Made by a program: the position numbers and the translations under genes. The notes under the pieces were generated by a model. That model was not told the DNA's origin. It saw only the letters and a list, made by a program, of their open reading frames with translations, and searched no databases. Positions 1 through 8,599 of a DNA stretch of 64,000 nucleotides are shown here, one piece after another. The stretch comes from Vibrio variabilis (GTDB lineage Bacteria > Pseudomonadota > Gammaproteobacteria > Enterobacterales > Vibrionaceae): positions 1 to 64,000 of the forward strand of contig NZ_JYJK01000144.1 in NCBI RefSeq assembly GCF_003263785.1, given 5' to 3'. Within the stretch, counting starts at the first letter, position 1. The number at the start of each line of letters is the position of its first letter.

Positions 1-1
1 C

Positions 2-427
2 GATAATGTTTACACCAGCACATCAGGGAAAGGGCTCATCATGCCTGGTGCGAGTGACTCCATCACCTTGACCTTGTCACCCGAGCAAGCCAAGTATCTG
101 TCGGTTGCGTCTATGTTTGTGAACACGAATGATGCGTTTGTCGGTGAAACTGGATTGTCCATTGGTAGCCTCGCATCTGGCGAAACCTTTGTCATGAACA
201 TGAATGTCTGGGATTCAGGAACCGAAGGGAATGACGAACTGGCGGCAACCATACCTGGACCTGCTGGTGGTGGTGAAGGCTTTAACTCCAATCGAAATGA
301 TGACGACAAAGTCACTTTTCATCCGGGAATTGTGAGCAAAGACGATGGGTTAGCGACATCTGCATTGTCAGCAAATCACAGATTCTTAAACCCTGGGGCA
401 AGAATTACCATTACACGAATCGAATAA
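2..427 (+). CDS. Spondin-domain protein, C-terminal part (5' end outside window)
   Basis: The frame is open from base 2, so the start lies upstream of the window. About 141 residues are visible. The sequence resembles bacterial spondin-domain proteins: an acidic, Gly/Asn-rich beta-sandwich with a 'FVGETGLS' stretch, 'MNMNVWDSGTEGNDE' and a closing 'ARITITRIE' strand. Such proteins are normally exported and their role in bacteria is poorly known. The stop (TAA, 425-427) is 65 bases before the start chosen for the response regulator, so the two may be co-transcribed. The family call rests on recalled motif similarity. Confidence 0.6.
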   Translation, partial: DNVYTSTSGKGLIMPGASDSITLTLSPEQAKYLSVASMFVNTNDAFVGETGLSIGSLASGETFVMNMNVWDSGTEGNDELAATIPGPAGGGEGFNSNRNDDDKVTFHPGIVSKDDGLATSALSANHRFLNPGARITITRIE

Positions 428-492
428 TGAAAGTTATTACTACCTGCTCCGGTCATGTGCTAGGTCTACGGAATTGGAGCAGGTATCGTGAT

Positions 493-1317
493 ATGGCAAG
501 TCAACCAAACCGCAGTTCGTCTTCTGCAAGTACGCCCCAAGCCTCCACTGCGGCGTATAAAGCCGCCAATATATTACTGGTAGAAGATGACGATGATCTC
601 GCTGACCTAGTTCAGATGCACCTTAAATTTCAGGGGCATCATGTCACGAGAGTGAGCTTGTGTGGGGAAGCGCGCCAATACTGCATCTCTCAGCCTTTTG
701 ATCTTGTGATTCTCGATAGAGGCTTGCCGGATGGCGACGGTATCGATGTATGCCACTCGCTGCGGCGGGTAGAAGATTGGACGCCAGTGCTTATGTTGAC
801 TGCACGCGACAGTGAAATGGACAAAGTCGACGGTTTAGAAGCCGGTGTCGACGACTACATTACCAAGCCTTTTAGCGTCTTAGAGTTTCAAGCTAGAGTT
901 CGCAATATTCTACGTCGCCAAACAAGACCTGGCTCCTCAGCGCAAGAGAGCGAACACAACGAACTGGTATTTGGACCGCTAACAATTAGCCCAGAGCAGC
1001 ACACGGTATCATTGCATGGTAAAGCCATTGCTCTTACCGCCACTGAATTTACATTGCTGCACTTTTTGGCCTCAAGACCTGGCAGGGTCTATAGCAAGGA
1101 TGAATTGCTAGAGCATGTTTGGTACACCAATCACACCGGTTATCACCATACAGTGTGTAGCACCATCAACAGGCTGCGCACTAAGCTGACGTTGCCCGAT
1201 TTTACCCAGATGAGCACTGACACAGGGGCTTCCGATAGTTCACAACCAAGTCACCAACAAAGCTTTGTTCAGACGGTGTGGGGCGTTGGCTATAAGTTTC
1301 AATCGATTCCCGTGTGA
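493..1317 (+). CDS. OmpR/PhoB-family response regulator
   Basis: The protein has an N-terminal receiver domain, with the acidic patch 'LLVEDDDDLADL', the phospho-acceptor Asp in 'DLVILDRGLPDGDG', and Thr and Lys in 'MLTARD' and 'YITKPF'. A winged-helix DNA-binding domain follows (about residues 165-270), ending 'VWGVGYKF'. The wing carries a Ser/Gln-rich insertion of about 20 residues ('TDTGASDSSQPSHQQS') longer than usual. An ATG at 427 is in frame, but 493 is preceded by GGAGCAGG at a suitable distance and is preferred. The cognate sensor kinase starts 55 bases downstream. The signal sensed is unknown; the neighbouring spondin-like gene is a possible target. Confidence 0.88.
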   Translation: MASQPNRSSSSASTPQASTAAYKAANILLVEDDDDLADLVQMHLKFQGHHVTRVSLCGEARQYCISQPFDLVILDRGLPDGDGIDVCHSLRRVEDWTPVLMLTARDSEMDKVDGLEAGVDDYITKPFSVLEFQARVRNILRRQTRPGSSAQESEHNELVFGPLTISPEQHTVSLHGKAIALTATEFTLLHFLASRPGRVYSKDELLEHVWYTNHTGYHHTVCSTINRLRTKLTLPDFTQMSTDTGASDSSQPSHQQSFVQTVWGVGYKFQSIPV

Positions 1318-1372
1318 CGAATTGGATGTGACGAGTTTGATGTTATCGAAGCGAAGTCCAAAGGGAGGTGGT

Positions 1373-2745
1373 ATGAGTTTCAAAATGCGCTTGGTGATTT
1401 TTACCAGTCTCTGGTTCTGCCTTATGACGGTGATCATTGCCGTTACGTATCATTGGCAGCGACAAACCATTGAGCACCGTACGACCCAAAGTCTGCACAA
1501 AGACTTAGCGGTACATATGCGCGATGACAATCCACTGATGATTGGCACCGAATACAACCCCAAAGCGCTAAAATCGATATTTCACACCTTAATGCTCATC
1601 GGCCCTGATTTTGAGATCTATTTTCTTGATGCTCAAGGGAATATTACCACTCATGCTGCGCCAGAAGGGGCTGATATCATGGGTACGATTGATATCGAGC
1701 CGATACAGCGTTTTCTGTCAAATCAACCGTTTCCGATCCTTGGGCAGGACCCACGTCATCCAGGGGAAGAGACGCTATTCTCAGTTGCCGCGATAGAGGA
1801 GTTGGGCTCTACCATCGGTTACTTGTATGTGGTCATTGGCAGTACCAAGCATTCGGCGATTGCCAAAGCACAAGTGGATACGCCCTACATCGCCTTAACG
1901 GGGTTGACGCTGCTGTCGATTCTTGGGTTTGCGTTAGGCGCTTATTGGTTAGTGAAACGCAGCCTGCTCACCCGATAGAAAAAGTGACCATGAACTTGGA
2001 GCAGCAGGCCGAACAAGACTTTCGCTTAAAGCCAGATTTTACCAAGCAGGTACCCGAGTTAGTACCGATCGCGCATTCATATCAGAAAATGGCTAAGCAG
2101 ATTCAGCAGCAGTTTCTTCAACTTGAGTACCAAGCAAGTAGTCGCCGTGACACACTTGTGCAGCTCAGCCATGATTTAAAAACGCCACTCTCTAGTGTTC
2201 TGGGGTATTTGGAAACCTGGAAACTGCAACACCCGGGTTCTGACCCCTTGATTGAAGTGGCGTATCGCAATTGCGGTAAGCTGTCGGATCAGCTCTATTC
2301 ACTGCTCGAAACCGCTAAAGCGGATTCACATTTACCCAGTTATGAGTATCAGCCTGTTGAACTCAGTTCTTTGGTGACAGAGTGTGCCGAAACCATGTTG
2401 AGTCAATTTCAAAGACGGCAGATAGCACTCAATGTCGAGGTAGATAAAGGTATTAAAACCATAGGGGATAAAGGATTGCTGGAGCGGTTGGTGCTTAACT
2501 TGTTAGAGAATGCGCTGCGTCACAGTCCATCCGGTGCCAGCGTTGACTGCCAAGCCCATACCTCGCCAGATGGTCAAAGCATTCAATTTGTGTTTATCAA
2601 CAAAGTAGAAGCCAGCGCGCCGAGTGGGTCATTGGGGATAGGCACGAGGATCGTTCAATCGATTTTGATGTTGCATCATAGCTACTTAGAAACCAGTGCT
2701 ACGGATGCTTTGTATCAGCAGCGGTTTGCGCTAAGAGTAATGTAA
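1373..2745 (+). CDS. Sensor histidine kinase (one-base frameshift near 1971)
   Basis: This is the partner of the upstream regulator. It starts at an ATG with GGGAGG eight bases upstream. It has a membrane segment near residues 5-25, a periplasmic region, a second membrane segment ('LTGLTLLSILGFALGAYWLV'), a HAMP-like linker, an H-box ('QLSHDLKTPLSSVLGYLE') and an N-box ('LVLNLLENALRHSP'). The reading frame breaks at the CCC run 1971-1973; adding one C gives 'RSLLTPIEKVTM' and a protein of about 457 residues. The usual DxGxG (G1) box cannot be seen: the N-box is followed by a short stretch and then 'SLGIGTRIVQ'. The ATP lid is therefore shortened. The break is probably a sequencing error. Confidence 0.82.
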
Positions 2746-2781
2746 ACCTAAGGGTAATGTAAACCGAAGAGTGATGTAAAA
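2731..2781 (+). repeat. Three 17-bp tandem repeats across the kinase stop codon
   Basis: The units are CTAAGAGTAATGTAAAC (2731-2747), CTAAGGGTAATGTAAAC (2748-2764) and CGAAGAGTGATGTAAAA (2765-2781). The first holds the kinase stop codon TAA (2743-2745). Seventeen is not a multiple of three, so a change in copy number would not extend the reading frame regularly. It looks like local slippage duplication at the gene end. Confidence 0.85.
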
Positions 2782-2820
2782 AGGCTCCGAGCATACCCGT
2801 ACTCGTAGCCTTGCTTTTTT
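2780..2820 (+). terminator. Rho-independent terminator after the kinase gene
   Basis: An imperfect stem of AGGCTCCGAG with CTCGTAGCCT around CATACCCGTA is followed by TGCTTTTTTA. It closes the two-component operon just before the heat-shock promoter. Confidence 0.7.
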
Positions 2821-2844
2821 ATTGAAAATTTTTTTGTTTTCCCC

Positions 2845-2870
2845 CTTGAACTGCGATTTTTTGACCCTAT
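2845..2870 (+). promoter_or_regulatory. Sigma32 (RpoH)-type heat-shock promoter for groESL
   Basis: CTTGAA (2845-2850) and CCCTAT (2865-2870) are 14 bases apart, close to the RpoH consensus CTTGAAA-N13/14-CCCCAT. It lies 80 bases upstream of groES. A GAGCC/GGCTC dyad follows in the leader (2881-2897). Confidence 0.72.
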
Positions 2871-2950
2871 TTTTTCGATCGAGCCGATCGTGGGCTCTGT
2901 TTATAACCTATTGTCTTTTATTTTTCTAAGTATCTATAGGAGCTAACCCC

Positions 2951-3241
2951 ATGAATATTCGTCCTTTGAACGACAGACTACTTGTCGAAAGATTAGAAGC
3001 TGAAAGCTTATCGGAAGGAGGGATTGTTCTTACCTCTCAGTCTGTCAAACCGTCCAACCGAGGAAAAGTGATTGCCACTGGTCTTGGCGTGCGCCTTGAA
3101 AATGGCGACCGCGCTGGTATGGATGTAAAGGTCGGAGACACCATCATCTTTAATGACGGGTATGGTGTAAAGACGGAAAAAATTGATGGGAACGAGTACC
3201 TCATCCTGTCTGAATCTGATGTTCTTGCCATTGTTGAATAA
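2951..3241 (+). CDS. groES: Co-chaperonin GroES (second copy type)
   Basis: A 96-residue GroES, the lid of the GroEL folding chamber. It begins 'MNIRPLNDRLLVERLE' and has the mobile loop region ('ESLSEGGIVLTSQS') and a C-terminal 'ESDVLAIVE'. An AGGAG ribosome site precedes the ATG. It sits 32 bases upstream of groL behind an RpoH-type promoter, so it is expected to be heat-induced. Vibrios typically carry an extra groESL on the small chromosome, and the sequence fits that copy. Confidence 0.93.
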   Translation: MNIRPLNDRLLVERLEAESLSEGGIVLTSQSVKPSNRGKVIATGLGVRLENGDRAGMDVKVGDTIIFNDGYGVKTEKIDGNEYLILSESDVLAIVE

Positions 3242-3273
3242 GTTGTTGTTTTTTGTCTTTTAAGGAGATTGTC

Positions 3274-4867
3274 ATGAGTGCAAAAGACGTATTGTTCGCA
3301 GATGATTCGCGCCAAAAAATGTTAAAAGGTGTCAACTTACTGGCTGATGCCGTCAAAGTGACATTGGGGCCCAAAGGTCGAAATGTGGTGCTTGATAAAG
3401 CGTATGGTGCGCCAATTATCACTAAAGATGGCGTGTCGGTCGCTAAAGAGATAGAGCTTGCGGATAAGTTTGAAAACATGGGTGCGCAAATGGTCAAACA
3501 GGTCGCATCCAAAGCCAACGATGAAGCGGGTGACGGAACAACAACGGCAACCGTGCTTGCGCAGTCCTTGATCAACGAAGGGCTTAAAGCCGTGGCTGCA
3601 GGCATGAACCCGATGGACATCAAGCGAGGTATCGATAAGGCGACTGAGGCTGCGGTGAGTAAACTTAAAGCATTGTCCGTTCCTTGCAGCGATAAGCAAT
3701 CCATCACTCAGGTCGGCAGTATCTCGGCCAATAGTGATACCAATATTGGTGAGATTATTGCCGAGGCAATGGAGCGAGTCGGTCGTAACGGCGTGATCAC
3801 GGTAGAGGAAGGGCAAGCTCTTGAAAACGAGCTGGCGGTAGTCGAAGGGATGCAGTTCGATCGTGGCTATCTATCACCGTATTTTATTACCAATCAAGAG
3901 GCTGGCGCTGTTGAGCTTGATAACCCCTACATTCTTTTGGTTGATAAGAAAATCAGCAACATTCGGGAACTGTTACCTGTACTCGAAGAGGTGGCTAAGC
4001 AGTCGCGTTCACTTTTGATCATTGCTGAAGATGTCGAAGGCGAAGCTCTAGCGACATTGGTTGTGAACAACATGCGAGGCATTGTTCGGGCTGTGGCAGT
4101 AAAAGCGCCAGGCTTTGGTGACCAGCGCAAAGCGATGATGGAAGATATTGCTGCTTTGACTGCAGGAATGGTGATCAGTGAAGATCTGGGACATGAACTG
4201 GACGGCGTCACTGTAGAGCAGTTAGGTAGCGCGAAAAAAGTCACCATTACTAAGGATGATACGACGATTGTGGAGGGGGCGGCGACTGAAGCTGCGATCA
4301 AAGATCGCGTGGTAAGTATTGAGCGTCAGATAGAGTCCACGACTTCGCAATATGACAAGGATAAGCTGAAACAGCGTGTAGCCAAGTTAGCGGTGGGTTG
4401 CGGTGATCAAGATTGGCGCGGCAACTGAAGTGGAGATGAAAGAGAAGAAAGACCGTGTTGACGATGCGCTGCATGCAACACGTGCAGCAGTAGAAGAGGG
4501 CATTGTGGCTGGTGGCGGTGTCGCTTTGGCAAAAATTAGCCATGAGTTATCCGATCTGCGCGGTGACAATGATGATCAAAACGTGGGGGTACGAGTCGCC
4601 TTGCGAGCTATGGAGGAGCCATTACGTCAAATTGTCACCAACGCAGGCGATGAAGCGTCTGTGGTTGTCAATGCCGTCAAATCGGGTGACGACAATTATG
4701 GCTACAACGCCGCAACGGGTGAATACGGCAATATGATTGAGATGGGGATCCTTGACCCAACTAAAGTAACGCGTTCAGCACTGCAATTTGCCTCATCGGT
4801 CGCGGGATTGATGATCACAACCGGTGCTATGGTGTCTGAACAAGTGTCAGAGGAGGCGGGAGCATAA
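3274..4867 (+). CDS. groL: Chaperonin GroEL, GroEL2 type (frameshift near 4392)
   Basis: ATP-dependent 60-kDa chaperonin that forms a tetradecamer. The start at 3274 follows AAGGAG and opens 'MSAKDVLFADDSRQKML'. ATP-site motifs are clear: 'LGPKGRNVVLDKAYGAP' and 'GDGTTTATVLAQSL'. The frame breaks around 4392-4397, where GCGGTGGGTT should encode 'LAGGVAV'; restoring two G residues rejoins both parts into about 531 residues. The protein ends 'SEQVSEEAGA' without the Gly-Gly-Met repeat tail of the main GroEL. The break is probably sequencing error, because the conserved sequence resumes perfectly. Confidence 0.92.
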
Positions 4868-4988
4868 TAATTCACTATTTGATGTCTTTATTATCTCTTA
4901 TAAGCTTTCGTAATTACTCATTATATTTTGATGAGAAATTTCTATAAAAATAGCCTTGAATTAACGAATCGTTCAGGCTAAAAAATAA

Positions 4989-5065
4989 GGGAAATGTTCG
5001 TCTAGAGAGAGTTCATTTCCCTACAGTTGCTTTTATTTTATGTTGCTTCTAATGGAGGATATATT
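4989..5065 (+). promoter_or_regulatory. Structured 5' leader of the small heat-shock gene, possible RNA thermometer
   Basis: The leader has an 8-bp perfect dyad, GGGAAATG (4989-4996) with CATTTCCC (5014-5021). Close to the start codon lies TTGCT (5043-5047), a few bases before the GGAGGA ribosome site. ROSE-type thermometers of ibpA-like genes place a U(U/C)GCU strand against the Shine-Dalgarno sequence. The match is suggestive only; no folding was calculated. Confidence 0.3.
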
Positions 5066-5530
5066 ATGAAATCAATCGACCTAACCCCACTATATCGCAA
5101 TAGCATTGGCTTTGATCGTATGGCTGCACTGCTCGATCATGCGTTGAGCAATGACGCTACAGGAGCAGGCTATCCCCCATATAATATCGAAGCTCTCGAT
5201 GATAACCACTACGCGATCACACTTGCGGTCGCAGGTTTTACTCAGCAAGAACTTGATATTCAGGTGGAAAAAGGCGTGCTAACGGTATGCGGTAATAAAC
5301 GAGAAGATGAAGATAGAAAATATCTTTATCAAGGCATAGCCAATCGCACCTTTGAACGAAAATTCAACTTGGCTGAATATGTGGAAATAACAGGTGCCGA
5401 TCTTTCTGATGGTCTACTCACTATTTCTTTAGTGAAAGAAATACCTGATGCAATGAAACCAAAAACCATCACCATTAATCAGAAGGGTAATGTTTTGGAA
5501 CACAAAGCGTCAAAGAAAGACGATGAATAA
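5066..5530 (+). CDS. Small heat-shock protein (Hsp20/IbpA family)
   Basis: A 154-residue alpha-crystallin-domain chaperone of the IbpA type, which holds unfolding proteins for later refolding. 'PPYNIEALDDNHYAITLAVAGF' opens the crystallin domain, 'ANRTFERKFNLAEYVEI' is typical of IbpA, and 'LSDGLLTISLVKEIPDAMKP' closes it with the IxI-like 'TITI' tail. The start at 5066 has a perfect GGAGG; the frame is open further upstream but lacks a site. It follows groESL, making a stress cluster. Confidence 0.9.
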   Translation: MKSIDLTPLYRNSIGFDRMAALLDHALSNDATGAGYPPYNIEALDDNHYAITLAVAGFTQQELDIQVEKGVLTVCGNKREDEDRKYLYQGIANRTFERKFNLAEYVEITGADLSDGLLTISLVKEIPDAMKPKTITINQKGNVLEHKASKKDDE

Positions 5531-5581
5531 GCTCTAAGTAGTGAGATAAGTGGCGCCCTTACTCACTTTCTTCTAGCAACC

Positions 5582-5610
5582 AAGCCTATCCACTTTGGAT
5601 AGGCTTTTTT
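5582..5610 (+). terminator. Rho-independent terminator after hsp20
   Basis: A perfect AAGCCTATCC / GGATAGGCTT stem with a short ACTTT-type loop is followed by a T run (5605-5610). Confidence 0.88.
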
Positions 5611-5809
5611 GCTTGCAAATGATTGCGATAACAGCGTCAATTGAGAGGAGTGTAGCAAGCCGTTTCGACAAAGAATAATCATCGTTACAGACAAATTATT
5701 TTGCAGAGCATTCATTGGATGCTTGGCGCACTCAATCTATACTTGTTGATGATTATTCAAAGGTTTGTCACGACGAGTGACGCCCTTATTGCCATCAAAG
5801 GAGTGATTC

Positions 5810-6682
5810 ATGGCGAGAGTTGAACTGCTGCTCAAAACATCTGTTGTGCCTTCACGTAAAGTGTTGCTAAAGGCAATGTCATTCGCCAAGGCGATTCAAG
5901 GCTCTATTCATATTTTGGGTAAAGACTATCATCGCAGTGAAGATCATACCTTTCTGGATTTCTTGTCATCGGCTGATGGTCAGCGCAAGCGGCTCAGTGA
6001 CAACTATCTGCAGTGGACAGGACAAGTTCTTGATAAAGTGGAGCAAATCGCCAAAGAAGAGGGTATTGAGTACAACCTCGATTTTCATCGATTGGAAGGC
6101 AGGCAGTGGATGAAGCAACTGCTTGGTGCGTTGGTCGACGGGGCAAACTTACTGCTCATCGATCAAAACAACATTAGAGTAACGACGGACTTGCTCGCGA
6201 CGCTTGCGAATGCAGATCGCAATGTGTTGATTTTATCGGATAAGTCGTGGACTCACGCCGGTACCATGTTGGCCGCGATAGATCCTCTTCATCGTGAAGA
6301 TAAAGCCGGTAAGGTTGATGAGTCGGTCATTGAGTTAGGCGAGCTTGTTGGTCGAGCGCTAAACATGGATGTAAAACTGGTGTATTGCCGTTATATCGCC
6401 GGGTATCTTAGCGAGTATAAAGACCAAATTCTGGCGAGCCAAAAGGAAGGGGTGATGGATTTTGTTGCTGATAGAAGGCTGCAGCGTCTGCCGTTGATTT
6501 TTGCCCGAGGTAATCCCGAGGCCGCACTCCCTGAGGTCGTGAAAGCTCATAAGGCAGCGATGCTTGTAATGGGGGCGTGTCGCAGAGGAAGTATGTCGCG
6601 TTTTTTGATGGGAAGCACGGTGGATGCACTGCTGAAAAATCCCCCTTGCGACTTGCTGTTGGTGACGTCACCACAGTTATAA
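5810..6682 (+). CDS. Tandem universal stress protein (UspE-like)
   Basis: A 290-residue cytoplasmic protein with two Usp folds. The second ends with the nucleotide-binding signature G-x2-G-x9-G-(S/T), seen here as 'GACRRGSMSRFLMGSTVD'; the first half lacks a clear copy. The length is near that of UspE (about 316). An AAGGAG site precedes the start. It forms its own unit between two terminators and follows the heat-shock genes, which fits a general stress role. Confidence 0.85.
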   Translation: MARVELLLKTSVVPSRKVLLKAMSFAKAIQGSIHILGKDYHRSEDHTFLDFLSSADGQRKRLSDNYLQWTGQVLDKVEQIAKEEGIEYNLDFHRLEGRQWMKQLLGALVDGANLLLIDQNNIRVTTDLLATLANADRNVLILSDKSWTHAGTMLAAIDPLHREDKAGKVDESVIELGELVGRALNMDVKLVYCRYIAGYLSEYKDQILASQKEGVMDFVADRRLQRLPLIFARGNPEAALPEVVKAHKAAMLVMGACRRGSMSRFLMGSTVDALLKNPPCDLLLVTSPQL

Positions 6683-6709
6683 AAGGTCAGCATTGTATGT
6701 CCTGTTAGC

Positions 6710-6740
6710 AAGGAGGGCGATGTGAGCCCTCCTTGGTTTT
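6710..6740 (+). terminator. Rho-independent terminator between usp and rsgA
   Basis: A perfect 9-bp stem AAGGAGGGC / GCCCTCCTT with a 7-base loop is followed by GGTTTTT. It serves the plus-strand usp gene and lies just outside the convergent rsgA stop. Confidence 0.88.
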
Positions 6741-6746
6741 TAGGCG

Positions 6747-7801
6747 TCAGTAACCTTTTTTACGATGGCGGTTTTCTGACTGTACCGCTTTGACAAACTT
6801 ACCAAACTCTTTCGCTTTCGAGCGTTTTTCCGCGAGTGAAGCACTGTTTCTCGCTTGCTCACGCTGCAGTTTGAAGTAGTTCTCCATTCGTCTCTCATCC
6901 AGATCACCGGCTTCCAGAGCTTTGCGCACTGCGCACCCAGGCTCGTTGGTGTGCTGACAATCACTAAAACGGCACTGGTTTATCAGCGCCTCAACATCAC
7001 TAAAGGTTTCGGCTAAGCTTCTTCACTGGCCGTGAGCTGAATTTCGCGCATTCCAGGTGTATCTAACAGCAAACCACCCTTTGGCATCTTGTGCATGGAG
7101 CGAGACGTCGTGGTGTGGCGACCTTTACTGTCGTCTTCACGAATGCCACCTGTCGCCTGAGCTTGCGTTTGCATTAGCGTATTCACCAATGTCGATTTAC
7201 CGACCCCCGATGATCCCATAAATGCCACGGTTTGCCCTGTTCCACACCATGATTGCAACCCTTGAAGAGACTCCGCATCAAGTGCATTGACCGTTTCGAT
7301 CATCAAAAATGGGTCAAGAGATTGCACTTGCTGACGCTTGTCGTCGACATCGTCACACAAGTCGGCTTTGGTGAGCACGATAACCGCTTCTGCTTTGGCC
7401 TCATTCACTAACGTTAGGTAGCGCTCGATGCGGCTAAGATTAAAGTCAAAGTTGAGCGAGCAGACGATGAACACGGTATCGACGTTCGCAGCTATGTATT
7501 GCTCTTCTAACTTTGAGCCCGGCGCTTTGCGGCTGAACAGTGACTTTCGCTCTAGCAAGCGAACAAATGTAAGTTGTTCGTCAAGGAGTAGCCAGTCTCC
7601 CACCGTCATCGCTGGGTAGCTAATGTGGTGCTCAAGGTGAAACTCTTGTTGCTCAGTACAAACGATATAGCCGCTGCGATGATGAGCAATCACTCGGCCG
7701 AAAATAATGCCGTCATACTCTTCTAGCGTGAGCTGTTGTTGAAAATAGGTTTTCCAGCCAAGTTCGTTGATCGCGATTGGATGGGTAAAAATAGAATGCA
7801 T
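6747..7801 (-). CDS. rsgA: Ribosome small-subunit-dependent GTPase RsgA (frameshift near 7018)
   Basis: A circularly permuted GTPase that helps late 30S subunit maturation. An OB-fold N-terminus is followed by G4 'LTKAD', G1 'GSSGVGKSTL' and G3 'DTPG'. In the next frame lies the C-terminal zinc knuckle with ligands C-x4-C-x-H-x5-C ('CRFSDCQHTNEPGC'), then a basic tail. The two parts join if one G is restored beside 7018 (giving 'SEEGLAETFSD'), for about 351 residues. The break is probably a sequencing error. The leader upstream holds a short ORF and hairpins. Confidence 0.88.
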
Positions 7802-7861
7802 TGTTAGTACCTAAAGTTTAGTCTTATTTTTATAAGGGTCAGGTACTTACCGATGTAAGTG

Positions 7862-7899
7862 TGTGCAGGCTGCACAAGACCCCGGTCATGAACACCGGG
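7862..7899 (-). promoter_or_regulatory. Hairpins in the rsgA leader
   Basis: There are two strong dyads: TGTGCAG/CTGCACA (7862-7876) and CCCGGT/ACCGGG (7881-7899, 7-base loop). They lie between a 16-codon ORF and rsgA. Together with the short ORF they resemble a leader-peptide attenuation region, but no function is known to me. Confidence 0.4.
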
Positions 7900-7947
7900 T
7901 AAAGAAGGAAAGAGGGTTAGGAAACAGAATCTGTGGTTGTGCTTCGC

Positions 7948-7998
7948 TTAACCGTTAGTTTTAGCCAACTCTACCGGGTGGGTATGGGTAACAATCAT
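7948..7998 (-). CDS. Possible 16-codon leader peptide upstream of rsgA
   Basis: The ORF reads 'MIVTHTHPVELAKTNG' and stops at TAA. Its ATG is preceded by GGAGGATTTTC, a ribosome site better than that of most genes here. It is too short for standard gene finding. The peptide contains two Thr-His pairs and a Pro. It lies about 145 bases upstream of rsgA in the same transcript, before two hairpins, which suggests a leader or regulatory peptide. Inference only. Confidence 0.4.
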   Translation of the reverse strand: MIVTHTHPVELAKTNG

Positions 7999-8085
7999 GA
8001 AAATCCTCCAATGTCGTGAGTAAAAACAGGCTAATAATAGCAGCGCAGCGCTGATTGTACAGCGCTGCGCTGCAGAGTATTGAGC

Positions 8086-8538
8086 TTAGTGATGTTTATG
8101 ATGCTTCATGCCCGACATGACTTTTTTCACTGGTACGGTCAGGACTTTGACTTCCCCATCGGCGAAGTTTAGCTCAACGTTAATCGTGTCCCCTTCTTTC
8201 ATTGGCGCTTTTACATCCAATAGCATCACATGCAGACTACCAGGCTTAAGGATGGTTTTACCATTTGCAGGAATGTCGATGGTATTTACCTGACGCATCT
8301 TCATGACATCACCTTCTTTGATGACATCGTGCAGTTCAACCACGTTCGAAGCTTGTGAGCTAGCACTGACAATCGTGCGAACTTCATCGCCGGTATTTTC
8401 AATGGTGCCAAATACCGCGCTGGTGGTAGCATTTGGCGGTGTTGCGCGCGCGTACACATCATTCACATCGATAGCCGCGTGCGCTACAGAAAGTGGGGCT
8501 AGGGCAATTGCAGAGAGAAGGAGTTTGTTGAGCTTCAT
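8086..8538 (-). CDS. Periplasmic copper chaperone PCu(A)C
   Basis: A 150-residue secreted protein with signal peptide 'MKLNKLLLSAIALAPLSVAHA'. The copper-binding pattern H-x10-M-x21-H-x-M is present around 'VVELHDVIKEGDVMKMRQV' and 'GSLHVMLLD'. A His-rich tail 'MSGMKHHKHH' adds likely metal ligands. Family members pass Cu(I) to the CuA site of cytochrome oxidase, usually with Sco, whose gene lies just upstream in the same orientation (61 bases). Confidence 0.9.
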   Translation of the reverse strand: MKLNKLLLSAIALAPLSVAHAAIDVNDVYARATPPNATTSAVFGTIENTGDEVRTIVSASSQASNVVELHDVIKEGDVMKMRQVNTIDIPANGKTILKPGSLHVMLLDVKAPMKEGDTINVELNFADGEVKVLTVPVKKVMSGMKHHKHH

Positions 8539-8599
8539 GGTTCATTCCATTGTTATAGGTGCATAGTTACAAGTGCATTATTTATAAATATAGTGTTGC

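Noticed and set aside
3201..3816. Long minus-strand ORFs opposite groES/groEL
   Set aside because: They are antisense shadows of a highly conserved coding region and show no family.
3274..4867. Programmed frameshifting in GroEL, LacZ, CusA and others
   Set aside because: Too many unrelated genes are affected, breaks sit in plain runs without stimulators, and nearly all are single-base losses, which fits sequence error better.
5740..5765. FNR-type site (TTGATGATTATTCAA) before the universal stress gene
   Set aside because: The spacing between half-sites is one base too long for the TTGAT-N4-ATCAA pattern.
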